A stretch of DNA of 6,077 nt from NCBI GenBank assembly GCA_007135995.1, contig SLHU01000291.1, positions 1 to 6,077 of the forward strand, given 5' to 3'. The translations under genes were made by a program, and so were the position numbers. Source of the DNA: Clostridiales bacterium (GTDB taxonomy: Bacteria; Bacillota; Clostridia; Saccharofermentanales; UBA5734). The notes under the pieces were generated by a model, which saw nothing but the letters and a program-made list of their open reading frames with translations, ran no database searches and was not told the origin of the DNA. Below, in pieces: positions 1-6,077 of the stretch (its first letter is position 1; each line of letters opens with the position of its first letter).

Positions 1-782
1 ATAGCCAGAATCAGATGTGAACAAGCTATTTCAACTGGTTCATACCCGTCATCCAGATTTTTTCTGACCTGAATCGACGCAAGCTTTTGCTGATTGACTG
101 AAAGACCGGTCAAACAGCTTCTGAACCAGACATCCCCGCCGAAGCTGATTATTTTATCACGGATCTGCAAAACAACCGATCTCAGACGGTCAGTCCCTAT
201 ATGCGGCCTGGACCAGTAGAGAATATCTTCTGGTGCGCCTGCCAGTACGAGCTCTTCCAGCACACGCCGCGACAGCTCATTTTTCACATGGCTGGTCAGT
301 TTGCCGTCAGAAAACGCACCGGCACCCCCTTCACCAAACTGTACATTTGACTCAGTGTCCAGCTGTCCTGACTGCCAGTAGCGCTCTGTTTTGCGGCTGC
401 GGCTGACAACATCCTCGCCCCGTTCGATCAGCAGCGGGCGAAGACCTGCCATCGCCAGTGCCAGCGCGGCAAAAAGACCAGCCGGACCACTCCCTATTAC
501 AACAGGCCGTGACGGCTGGCTGACGCGCGTGCCCCTGCCTTTCGCAGACGGCAGCAGCTGACTGATCCCAGGCCTGTCTGCCGCATCAGACTCAAAGCTG
601 ATCAGGTACTCAAAGGCAAGTTTTGATTTTCTTCTGGCATCCAGTGATTTACGTACAATCCGGTAGGGACTGCGTCTAAGCTGATCGGATGAATAACCCG
701 TTTTTTCCGCGACTGCCTGATCAAGATCAGCCTGCTGATGCCCGGGCGGCATACGTAGTCTGATCGTTCCTTTGTGGTTCAT
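1..782 (-). CDS. FAD-dependent dehydrogenase, COG2509 type (partial, C-terminus outside window)
   Basis: Open reading frame from an ATG at 782-780 that stays open to the left edge, giving the first 260 residues of a protein whose family is usually a little over 500 residues long. Residues 1-90 match the small N-terminal domain of this family, including a conserved SLDARRKSK segment near 46-54. A Rossmann FAD-binding loop GSGPAG lies at 97-102, followed by the strand-ending acidic residue in LLIERG (E120). The family signature NVQFGEGGAGAFSDGKL runs from about 146 to 162. The sequence ends at LILA, where relatives continue into a GHSARDT-like motif. These are cytosolic flavoproteins with no firmly assigned substrate. 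The ATG overlaps the stop of the upstream flavoprotein gene by four bases (ATGA), and GGGAG lies nine bases upstream, inside that gene, which supports this start and translational coupling. Family assignment is confident; reaction is unknown. Confidence 0.9.
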   Translation of the reverse strand, partial: MNHKGTIRLRMPPGHQQADLDQAVAEKTGYSSDQLRRSPYRIVRKSLDARRKSKLAFEYLISFESDAADRPGISQLLPSAKGRGTRVSQPSRPVVIGSGPAGLFAALALAMAGLRPLLIERGEDVVSRSRKTERYWQSGQLDTESNVQFGEGGAGAFSDGKLTSHVKNELSRRVLEELVLAGAPEDILYWSRPHIGTDRLRSVVLQIRDKIISFGGDVWFRSCLTGLSVNQQKLASIQVRKNLDDGYEPVEIACSHLILA

Positions 783-2368
783 GGCTGTTGTCTCCCAGGC
801 TGATGATCTGGTTTTTTATGATGCACTTTCCCGGCAGCTGACGGATGTTTTACTGAAGGCTTCCTGCCAGCCTTCCTGGTTTTTCTGGCGGGTTTTGATC
901 GGTTCAGTTTTCCGCCCTTCGATTCCAGTGTCACTTTTGTCTTCTGTTCGGATCCGGCTTCCTGGCTAAGTACCGGAAAATCGACCCGGCCGGCATGTCC
1001 ATCAGCCTGCATGGTTCTTTCAGCTGCCTTAACCCCTGCCAGATGACCTGACGACCAGGCCCACTGCAAATTAAACCCGCCGCAGTCACCATCGATATCA
1101 AATATCTCACCGGCAGCGAACAATCCGCTTTGCAGGGATGATTCAAGTGTAGCCGGGTTAAACTGATTCACATCCAGACCGCCTGCCGTCACTTGTGCCT
1201 GATCCCAGCCCAGTGTACCGCAGACCGGCAGTCTGGTATGCAAAAGCGAATGAACAATCGTGTCAATCTGTTTTTGATCTAGCAGCCCGCATGTCTGGCT
1301 CAGCGGCTGATGAAGTGACTGCTTCAGCAATGCCTGCCCGATTTTTTTCGGCAGCAGGCCTGTGAGATAGTCTGATAGGGGCAAGTCTGGTGAATGGTCA
1401 GCTCTGCGTTTGAGCCACAAGGACAGCTGATCATCATGCCATTGCGGTAAAAAATTCAGCTCAATCCAGGCATCACGCAGCTGATGATGCTCAGCGGCAG
1501 CCGCCAGCCGGGATAGCTGCAGAACAGGCGGTCCTGAAAGACCGTACCGGGTAAAGAGTATTTCACCTTGTTCCGAACGTCTGCGCTCTCCTCCCTGAAA
1601 AAAAGAAACCTCGCCCTCTACTTTACTTCCAGCCAGTCCGCCGCTCCAGCCTGTCCCGGTTTTAATCTGAACCAGAGCCGGGAAGACCGGTGTCATTGTG
1701 TGCCCCATCTGCTCCATTAAAGAATAGGCACTGCCATCACAGCCGAATGCCGGCCCCGCCATCCCGCCGCCAGTCACAATCACCAGCTCAGATTTCAGCA
1801 TTCGCCCATCTTCAGCCAGAATATCAAATCCCGGGGATGCTTCCAGAGCCTGACTGCCGATGAAAAGCGGCTGGCCCGGGCTTATCTTGATCACATTAAA
1901 CTGCGTTACAGTTTTTACTCGAAGCCGGTCCGCTTCAAAACGCAGATTATCCAGAACTGAAGCTGCCTGAAGGCTATTGGGGAAAATCCGCCCGTCAGAT
2001 TCAGTTCTGACTGGAACCCCTATCTGGCTGAACCAGTCAATTGTCTTTGCTGTATCCATAAACTGCAGGGCATGTTTCGCAAATGCGGCATGATGTCCAT
2101 GATATGACTTGAAGCTGATATCCTGGTGACTCAAATTACACCGGCCATTGCCGGTCGCCAGAAGCTTACGGCCAACACGATCATTTTTTTCGAGAATCGT
2201 AACAGGACAATCAAAATCAAAATGATAGCGTGAACGGATTTCATTCATCTCTGTTTTTGTATACCGTGATAACCTTTCAGCTGCCGCGATTGCTGCTGCC
2301 AGTCCGGCCGCTCCGCCGCCGACAATTGTGATCAGGCTGCGTCTGGGTTTTTCTTGATGATCAGACAC
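779..2368 (-). CDS. HI0933/YhiN-type FAD-binding oxidoreductase with N-terminal insert and basic C-terminal tail
   Basis: A 529-residue cytosolic flavoprotein of the HI0933 family (COG2081), the group often annotated as aminoacetone oxidase family or BaiN-like reductase; the substrate of this member is not known. Visible motifs are the FAD loop GGGAAG at 17-22, GRKLLATGNGRCNLS at 67-80, SDGRIFPNS at 124-132, GEILFTRYGLSGPPVLQLS near 268-286, AQVTAGGLDV at 391-400, and the C-terminal FAD-contact block LFAAGEIFDIDGDCGGFNLQ at about 416-435. Relatives are normally about 400-420 residues. The extra length here comes from an insert of about 20 residues around 32-54, between the first helix and the second strand, and from an extension after about residue 450 that becomes strongly basic from 476 to 529. 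The start is GTG, chosen because GGGAGG lies seven bases upstream and the FAD loop follows directly. The gene overlaps the next flavoprotein gene by four bases. Confidence 0.93.
   Translation of the reverse strand: MSDHQEKPRRSLITIVGGGAAGLAAAIAAAERLSRYTKTEMNEIRSRYHFDFDCPVTILEKNDRVGRKLLATGNGRCNLSHQDISFKSYHGHHAAFAKHALQFMDTAKTIDWFSQIGVPVRTESDGRIFPNSLQAASVLDNLRFEADRLRVKTVTQFNVIKISPGQPLFIGSQALEASPGFDILAEDGRMLKSELVIVTGGGMAGPAFGCDGSAYSLMEQMGHTMTPVFPALVQIKTGTGWSGGLAGSKVEGEVSFFQGGERRRSEQGEILFTRYGLSGPPVLQLSRLAAAAEHHQLRDAWIELNFLPQWHDDQLSLWLKRRADHSPDLPLSDYLTGLLPKKIGQALLKQSLHQPLSQTCGLLDQKQIDTIVHSLLHTRLPVCGTLGWDQAQVTAGGLDVNQFNPATLESSLQSGLFAAGEIFDIDGDCGGFNLQWAWSSGHLAGVKAAERTMQADGHAGRVDFPVLSQEAGSEQKTKVTLESKGGKLNRSKPARKTRKAGRKPSVKHPSAAGKVHHKKPDHQPGRQQP
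792..796 (-). promoter_or_regulatory. Ribosome binding site (GGGAG) for the COG2509-type gene
   Basis: GGGAG on the minus strand, nine bases before the ATG at 782. It sits inside the last codons of the upstream flavoprotein gene. Together with the 4-base ATGA overlap it fixes the start and suggests that ribosomes terminating on the first gene re-initiate on the second. Confidence 0.6.
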
Positions 2369-2374
2369 TTCGTA

Positions 2375-2381
2375 TCCTCCC
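2375..2381 (-). promoter_or_regulatory. Ribosome binding site (GGGAGGA) supporting a GTG start
   Basis: GGGAGGA on the minus strand ends six bases before the GTG at 2368-2366. This near-perfect Shine-Dalgarno sequence decides for the GTG start of the HI0933-type gene over later in-frame ATG codons, the first of which (residue 41) lies beyond the FAD-binding loop. Confidence 0.8.
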
Positions 2382-2420
2382 GCTTATCTGCAAGACGTCT
2401 TTGTTTCATTTACTTGCCTG

Positions 2421-2470
2421 GCATGCATCGGCATGCATCGTCATACATCGGCAATCATCGATGTGCATCG
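2421..2470 (-). repeat. Degenerate 10-bp tandem repeat, five units, spanning the CYTH stop codon
   Basis: On the minus strand five consecutive 10-base units all begin with CGATG: CGATGCACAT, CGATGATTGC, CGATGTATGA, CGATGCATGC and CGATGCATGC. The last two are identical. The first unit and part of the second encode the end of the CYTH protein and its TGA stop (2457-2455); the rest lies in the gap before the next gene. The two identical units can also form a small hairpin (2421-2436: GCATGC stem, CGAT loop). No T-tract follows, so it is not a normal terminator. Function unknown; it may be simple slippage-derived sequence. Confidence 0.75.
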
Positions 2471-3159
2471 TGTTCAACGGATCTGGCAAATGCCAGGCAG
2501 CGAGCCAGCTTGCTTTCTGTCTCCGGCAGCAAGCCGAAACGCTCCGTCAATATTTGCCGAAACTCATTTAAAAGAGCGCTCTCGCCGTCCAGCAGCTCTA
2601 TTTCCAGCTCGCTGAATGCTTTTTTATGCTGGCCAAAAATAAAGTGGCCCCGGTCAAGTGCTGTTTCCAGCTGGGTGCCGTTGATTTCGATCCGGGCTGC
2701 GAGACGGCAAAAACGAATCTCCGCTGTGCAGGTCAGCACCTGGTCTTCGATGATATCCAAAAGCTCATGCAGTGCATCTGGCTGATTTTCACGTGCGTCA
2801 GCAAACCAGTGTTCGTTTTCGAACCAGCGGCGGATCATCTGGCCGTCCAGTTCTTTTATTGACTGAAACCCGGACAGGTGATCCCGCGGGATCCCGGCCG
2901 ACCACTCCTGCCGACTGAAAACACCGCAGCAAGACAGATCACCCCTTTTCAGCGTCAGAACAGTCGCCTGGTTTTCAAGCCGCACCCGGGCCGTTGCCTT
3001 CAGTGATTCAAGTTCACGGCTCTGCGTATCGAAATACAGGCTGTGCATCATAATCTCACGTTTATCCCGGGTCGGCAGAATTTTTTCTGTCCATCGGTCG
3101 CTGATAAACGTTTCATAGCAAGTCCGATCCGGAAAAATCATTTTCAGCTCAATTTCCAT
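2455..3159 (-). CDS. Stand-alone CYTH-domain protein (probable triphosphate tunnel metalloenzyme)
   Basis: A 234-residue protein with the CYTH / triphosphate tunnel metalloenzyme pattern. The defining ExExK motif is at the very N-terminus (E2, E4, K6). It is followed by LYFDT at 41-45, the basic strand ARVRL at 57-61, LTLKRGD at 68-74, a second-half basic strand AEIRFCRLAARIEIN around 146-160, the acidic metal-binding strand SELEIELL at 183-190, and a late SKLAR at 216-220. Family members bind a divalent cation and hydrolyse tripolyphosphate, thiamine triphosphate or nucleotide triphosphates, or make cAMP; inorganic triphosphatase is the likeliest role here, but substrate cannot be read from sequence. 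There is no C-terminal CHAD domain, unlike E. coli YgiF. No signal peptide or membrane segment is present. The ATG is supported by GGAGG ten bases upstream and by the position of ExExK. It lies 54 bases after pepF and 86 bases before the flavoprotein gene. Confidence 0.87.
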   Translation of the reverse strand: MEIELKMIFPDRTCYETFISDRWTEKILPTRDKREIMMHSLYFDTQSRELESLKATARVRLENQATVLTLKRGDLSCCGVFSRQEWSAGIPRDHLSGFQSIKELDGQMIRRWFENEHWFADARENQPDALHELLDIIEDQVLTCTAEIRFCRLAARIEINGTQLETALDRGHFIFGQHKKAFSELEIELLDGESALLNEFRQILTERFGLLPETESKLARCLAFARSVEHDAHR

Positions 3160-3169
3160 TAAAATAAAT

Positions 3170-3174
3170 CCTCC
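3170..3174 (-). promoter_or_regulatory. Ribosome binding site (GGAGG) for the CYTH gene
   Basis: GGAGG on the minus strand, separated from the ATG at 3159 by ten A/T bases. The spacing is slightly long, but the site matches well and the T/A-rich spacer should be unstructured. Confidence 0.65.
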
Positions 3175-3182
3175 GGCAGCTT

Positions 3183-3204
3183 CCGGCTGAACCCTTTCAG
3201 CCAG
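3183..3204 (-). other. Hairpin between pepF and the CYTH gene (no U-tract)
   Basis: Downstream of the pepF stop, the minus strand holds a perfect 7-bp stem with a 4-base loop, GGCTGAA-AGGG-TTCAGCC, extendable by a G-T and a C-G pair to nine. It ends nine bases before the CYTH ribosome binding site. No run of T follows, so it is not a standard rho-independent terminator; it could stabilise the upstream mRNA end or mark a processing site. Confidence 0.55.
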
Positions 3205-3213
3205 CCTGTAAAA

Positions 3214-5022
3214 CTAAAAGAGATCTTCCAGACGTTTCAGATAAGCATCAAATACTGCCATCGCATCTTTGACGGGTCCGGAACCAGAAAGATCAACACC
3301 GGTTTTAGCCAGTAAAATGAGCGGATAATCCGATCCGCCCGACCCAAGGAACTCAAGGTAACGCGCTATTGCGGCTGATCCGTCCTGCAGAATCTGCCGG
3401 CTGATCGCGACAGCGGCAGAAAACCCGGTTGCGTACTGGTAAACATAATAGGATGAATAAAAATGAGGGATTCTGGCCCACTCCCAATGCATGAAATCGT
3501 CAACTTCAACCGCAGGTTCAAAATATGACTTGAGCAGATCCGCGTACATCAGGCATAGTGCCTGAGCGGTCAGCGCCTGCCCCTTCTCGGCTGCCTGCTG
3601 CGCCTGCCACTCAAACTCAGCGAACATCGTCTGCCTGAACACCGTCAGACGCATCGACTCCAGGAAGTGGTTCAGCAGGTATTTTTCTTCATGCCTGCCG
3701 GCTTCTGTCTGTGTGTCACAATCATCAAGCATCGCCTGCAGCAGCAGGTTCTCATTAACAGTAGAGGCGATTTCAGCCAGGAAGATAGGATACTGTGATA
3801 CAGCGAAAGGCCGCTGGCTGGAATACCATGTATGCAGGCTATGTCCCACTTCATGAGCCAGTGTAAAGACATCTGACAAGGTTCCGCTGAAATTCATCAG
3901 CACATAGGGATGACTGCGATAGGTTCCCCATGAATAAGCACCGCTGGTTTTCCCGGGTGTCTCGTATACATCAATCCATCGCTGAGTCAGATGACGCTCA
4001 AGCAAAGCAAGATAGCCTTCTCCCAGCGGTGCCAGCCCGCGCCGGAGCAGATCGCAGGCCTGCTGCCAGGTATAGCGCCGCTGAGGCATGTCAACAATCG
4101 GAATATACGTGTCGTATATATGAAGCGCATCCAGAGAAAGCTGCTTTTTTCTTAAGTCAAAGTATCGCTTCATAATCGGCTGGGAGTCATGGACAGCATC
4201 GATCAGACCCTGATACAGGCTGACCGGCAGATTATTCTCGAATAAGGCAGCAGACAGTGTGTCCTGATAACCGCGGCTTTCGGACTGCAGCAAGTCTGCT
4301 TTTACCCTTGTGCTGTAAAGTGTTGCCAGGGTGTTGCCCATTTCCGCATACGCTTCATGCATCCGGCGAAAAGCTTCTGCCCTTACCTGTCGGTCAGGAT
4401 GGTCGCGCAGCTGCGCGAATCGTCCGGGTGTCAGCTTGATGGTGCTGCCATTTTCATCTTTAATGACACCAAGCTTGATATCCACATTGTCGAGCATGGT
4501 GTAGGTGTCATGAATCCCCTGATCAACTGATCCGAACCGGGAAAGAATTTTTTCTTCTGCTTCGCTGAGGATGTGAGGCTTTCTGCGGATAATATCGTCC
4601 AGCAGGTGCGTGTAAACGTCCAGCTTCGGCTGTTCTTCCAGCCATTTTTCAACCTGGGACGAATCGATCGCGGCCAGCGCAGTCATCAAAGACGCCTGTT
4701 CTTCCTGTGCTTTGAAGTAAAGGTCCATCACACGACCGGTCATTTCCTGATACTTCGATTCAGCATTGTTTTCATCTCGCCTCATTCTGGCATACGAATA
4801 AAGCTCAGACAATTCAAGCTCCATCATGAATGATGTATCGAGTGCGGCCAGCAGGCTGTCGCTGCTGTCTATGCACTTTCTGCTTGTCCTGACTTTTTCT
4901 ATCAGAGCGGGCACGCCTCTGCAGGCTGATTCCCATTCCGCGTCTGTGCTGAAAATATCTTCCAGTTTCCAGCGCATATTTTCCGGTATCTGGTCTCTGC
5001 ATTCATAAGTTGTTTCACTCAT
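3214..5022 (-). CDS. pepF: Oligoendopeptidase F (M3 family zinc peptidase)
   Basis: A complete 602-residue protein, the usual length for bacterial oligoendopeptidase F, which cuts short peptides in the cytoplasm as part of peptide turnover. The zinc-binding catalytic motif is HEVGH at 390-394 within FTLAHEVGHSLHTWYSS; H390 and H394 are metal ligands and E391 the catalytic base by family analogy. The third ligand is most likely E417 in FLAEIAST. The preceding GAYSWGTYRSHPYVLMNFSG (361-380) and the late tyrosine-rich HFYSSYYVYQYATGF (520-534) match the conserved substrate-cleft segments. The N-terminal 200 residues form the expected helical PepF N-domain region. No signal peptide is seen. The ATG is supported by AAGGAG seven bases upstream; the stop is TAG. 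It lies 80 bases after the DUF5711-like gene, in the same direction, and 54 bases before the CYTH gene. All catalytic residues appear intact. Confidence 0.97.
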   Translation of the reverse strand: MSETTYECRDQIPENMRWKLEDIFSTDAEWESACRGVPALIEKVRTSRKCIDSSDSLLAALDTSFMMELELSELYSYARMRRDENNAESKYQEMTGRVMDLYFKAQEEQASLMTALAAIDSSQVEKWLEEQPKLDVYTHLLDDIIRRKPHILSEAEEKILSRFGSVDQGIHDTYTMLDNVDIKLGVIKDENGSTIKLTPGRFAQLRDHPDRQVRAEAFRRMHEAYAEMGNTLATLYSTRVKADLLQSESRGYQDTLSAALFENNLPVSLYQGLIDAVHDSQPIMKRYFDLRKKQLSLDALHIYDTYIPIVDMPQRRYTWQQACDLLRRGLAPLGEGYLALLERHLTQRWIDVYETPGKTSGAYSWGTYRSHPYVLMNFSGTLSDVFTLAHEVGHSLHTWYSSQRPFAVSQYPIFLAEIASTVNENLLLQAMLDDCDTQTEAGRHEEKYLLNHFLESMRLTVFRQTMFAEFEWQAQQAAEKGQALTAQALCLMYADLLKSYFEPAVEVDDFMHWEWARIPHFYSSYYVYQYATGFSAAVAISRQILQDGSAAIARYLEFLGSGGSDYPLILLAKTGVDLSGSGPVKDAMAVFDAYLKRLEDLF

Positions 5023-5029
5023 TGTGTTT

Positions 5030-5035
5030 CTCCTT
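5030..5035 (-). promoter_or_regulatory. Ribosome binding site (AAGGAG) for pepF
   Basis: AAGGAG on the minus strand, seven bases before the ATG at 5022. This is optimal spacing and confirms the pepF start. Confidence 0.8.
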
Positions 5036-5072
5036 GGCCTGATGATGATACACTATCCGTTATTGTGTTTTT

Positions 5073-5093
5073 CTGTTTGTCGGATGACAACAG
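5073..5093. other. Imperfect hairpin in the gap upstream of pepF
   Basis: An inverted repeat, CTGTTTGTC-GGAT-GACAACAG on the plus strand, forms an 8-bp stem with one bulged base and a 4-base loop. On the minus (coding) strand it is followed by an A-rich stretch, so it is not an intrinsic terminator for the DUF5711-like gene. On the plus strand it is followed within about four bases by a short T-run, but no plus-strand gene runs into it. It occupies part of the 80-base gap in which any pepF promoter would lie. Confidence 0.4.
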
Positions 5094-5102
5094 ACTTGTT
5101 TT

Positions 5103-6077
5103 TCAGGATGCGCCTGTTTCCAGACGCCTGACGCCTGTGCGGAAAACCGCCAGCAAGGATAAATCGTCTGTAAAGCGAAGTCTGATGATCTCTGCCGGCA
5201 GCTGCTTTTCGAAAAGAAGCGCTCCGGATGCCAGGTCAAACACTCTCACGCGAGTACCGCTGGCGATCGCTGCCAGATTCGATTGATAATCAACAGCAAC
5301 AGGCGCTTCGCCTAAATGACTCAGCTCATTGAGTTCACCGCTGCCGCTGATCTGGAACAGGCTGTACGGACCGTCAAGTTCAGCAGCTGCAATTACATAA
5401 AGGTCAGATTCGATATTAACCACTGACTGGATCTGGTAGAAATGCTGCTGCCAGAGCAGGTCAGAATGATCATATGAAACAGCCGCCAGGTTATTGGCAC
5501 TGCTCAAAACAATCTGTTCATCAGAACTGTGGTAAATCAGCGGGTACAGACCTGTCAGTTCAGGCATCCGCTGTCCAAGTGCCTGCCCTTCAAGGCTGTA
5601 GCGCCTGATAATCGGAACAGCTGCAGCAGAAGCTGTATTGAGAATAGAAATATCAATGAAATCACCCGATGGTGAGAATGAAGCAGAAAGCACATAACCT
5701 GATTCCGGGAAATGGATATCAAACAGGTGCCGGCCTGTATCCGGTTCAAACAAGCTGACCACACCTGTGGTGTTCGCTTTGTCCTGAACCACCACCACAT
5801 AGCCGCGGCTGCTGATATCGGCGCTGCTGATCCTGCCCTCGACGCTTGCTTTATATATCACACCTTGTTCGCTCAGCATCAGCATCTGGTGTCCTTCTCT
5901 GTCTGCGACTAGAAAGAACCCTTGATCCGATACAACAAAAGGGGCTGTAAAATCGATATCAGCCGCAAATCGCTCATGCCCATGATTATCCAGACGAGCT
6001 ATCCGGCTGGCACTGACTTTGTAAAGACCTTCACCAAACGGAAAAAGCCGCTGCGCTTCAACCGGTTCACAGTCAAA
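5103..6077 (-). CDS. DUF5711-like beta-propeller protein (partial, N-terminus outside window)
   Basis: The frame is open from the right edge to a TGA at 5105-5103, giving the last 324 residues. The first in-frame ATG (5885) is internal, because homologous-looking sequence continues upstream of it. The chain is a series of short beta strands with repeated patterns such as GLYKVSASRIARLDNHG (visible residues 17-33), GVVSLFEPDTGRHLFDIHFP (105-124) with SASFSPSGDFIDISILN (131-147), and TRVRVFDLASGALLFEKQLP (275-294) with LRFTDDLSLLAVF (300-312). This is typical of WD40/YVTN-like propeller blades and resembles the DUF5711 family of Bacillota, which commonly has one N-terminal membrane anchor; that part is not visible here. 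No catalytic motif is recognisable. A scaffold or sensor role at the cell surface is an inference only. It precedes pepF by 80 bases. The DUF5711 assignment is from recall of the family pattern, so moderately sure; the propeller character is firmer. Confidence 0.7.
   Translation of the reverse strand, partial: FDCEPVEAQRLFPFGEGLYKVSASRIARLDNHGHERFAADIDFTAPFVVSDQGFFLVADREGHQMLMLSEQGVIYKASVEGRISSADISSRGYVVVVQDKANTTGVVSLFEPDTGRHLFDIHFPESGYVLSASFSPSGDFIDISILNTASAAAVPIIRRYSLEGQALGQRMPELTGLYPLIYHSSDEQIVLSSANNLAAVSYDHSDLLWQQHFYQIQSVVNIESDLYVIAAAELDGPYSLFQISGSGELNELSHLGEAPVAVDYQSNLAAIASGTRVRVFDLASGALLFEKQLPAEIIRLRFTDDLSLLAVFRTGVRRLETGAS

Noticed and set aside
2411..2449. Tiny leader ORF inside the 10-bp repeats (ATG to TAA, 12 codons)
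   Set aside because: It is simply the in-frame continuation of the CYTH gene past its stop; there is no separate ribosome binding site, and its ATG arises from the repeat unit.
2354..2785. Plus-strand open frame of 143 codons opposite the CYTH gene
   Set aside because: It has no ribosome binding site, is rich in Ser/Arg/Cys as expected for antisense of a real gene, resembles no family, and overlaps a well-supported CYTH gene.
3930..5008. Several short open frames on both strands inside pepF
   Set aside because: pepF is intact and motif-supported along its whole length; the others are frame shadows with no start signals or recognisable domains.
5023..5102. Possible sigma-A promoter for pepF (TTGTCA-like -35 on the minus strand at about 5085-5090)
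   Set aside because: No good -10 box lies 16-18 bases downstream; the nearest AT-rich hexamers are poor matches or wrongly spaced.
5073..5107. Plus-strand rho-independent terminator (hairpin followed by TTGTTTTT)
   Set aside because: The stem is short and bulged, four bases separate it from an interrupted T-run, and no plus-strand gene exists to be terminated.
5103..5885. Treating the DUF5711-like gene as a complete gene starting at 5885
   Set aside because: The same frame stays open for 64 further codons to the window edge with propeller-like sequence, and no ribosome binding site precedes the ATG at 5885.
1..6077. Mobile element, CRISPR, toxin-antitoxin or defence system
   Set aside because: No transposase, integrase, terminal inverted repeats, spaced direct repeats or small paired genes were seen; all five genes are chromosomal-type families in one orientation.

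Overview
The window is a compact run of five protein-coding genes, all read on the minus strand (so the 5'-most gene lies at the right-hand end). The gene families, the strong GGAGG-type ribosome binding sites and the tight spacing point to a low-to-mid GC member of the Bacillota, probably Clostridia-like. The FAD protein at 779-2368 resembles the clostridial branch of its family, and DUF5711-like proteins are, to my knowledge, mostly from that phylum. The genus cannot be named from the sequence. I see no rRNA, tRNA, CRISPR array, insertion sequence or phage gene.

Layout in transcription order: (1) 6077-5103, the C-terminal 324 residues of a beta-propeller-like protein resembling DUF5711, with its N-terminus outside the window; (2) 5022-3214, pepF, a complete M3-family oligoendopeptidase F; (3) 3159-2455, a stand-alone CYTH-domain protein, probably a tripolyphosphate- or nucleotide-hydrolysing enzyme; (4) 2368-779, a complete HI0933/YhiN-type FAD-binding oxidoreductase with an unusual N-terminal insert and a long basic tail; (5) 782-1, the N-terminal 260 residues of a second flavoprotein, of the COG2509 FAD-dependent dehydrogenase type. 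The intergenic gaps are 80, 54 and 86 bases, and the last two genes overlap by 4 bases (ATGA). No stretch longer than 300 bases lacks a gene.

The arrangement looks like a housekeeping/accessory-metabolism operon or two adjacent ones rather than a mobile or defence locus. The two flavoproteins are probably translationally coupled. The other genes share orientation but no obvious pathway: pepF degrades peptides, and the CYTH protein hydrolyses phosphoanhydrides. No clear rho-independent terminator separates any pair. The hairpins at 3183-3204 and 5073-5093 lack a U-tract in the direction of the genes.

The most unusual points are the histone-H1-like basic tail and the extra N-terminal segment in the HI0933-type flavoprotein, and a degenerate 10-bp tandem repeat (five units) that straddles the stop codon of the CYTH gene. 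I found no convincing evidence of an undescribed multi-gene system.
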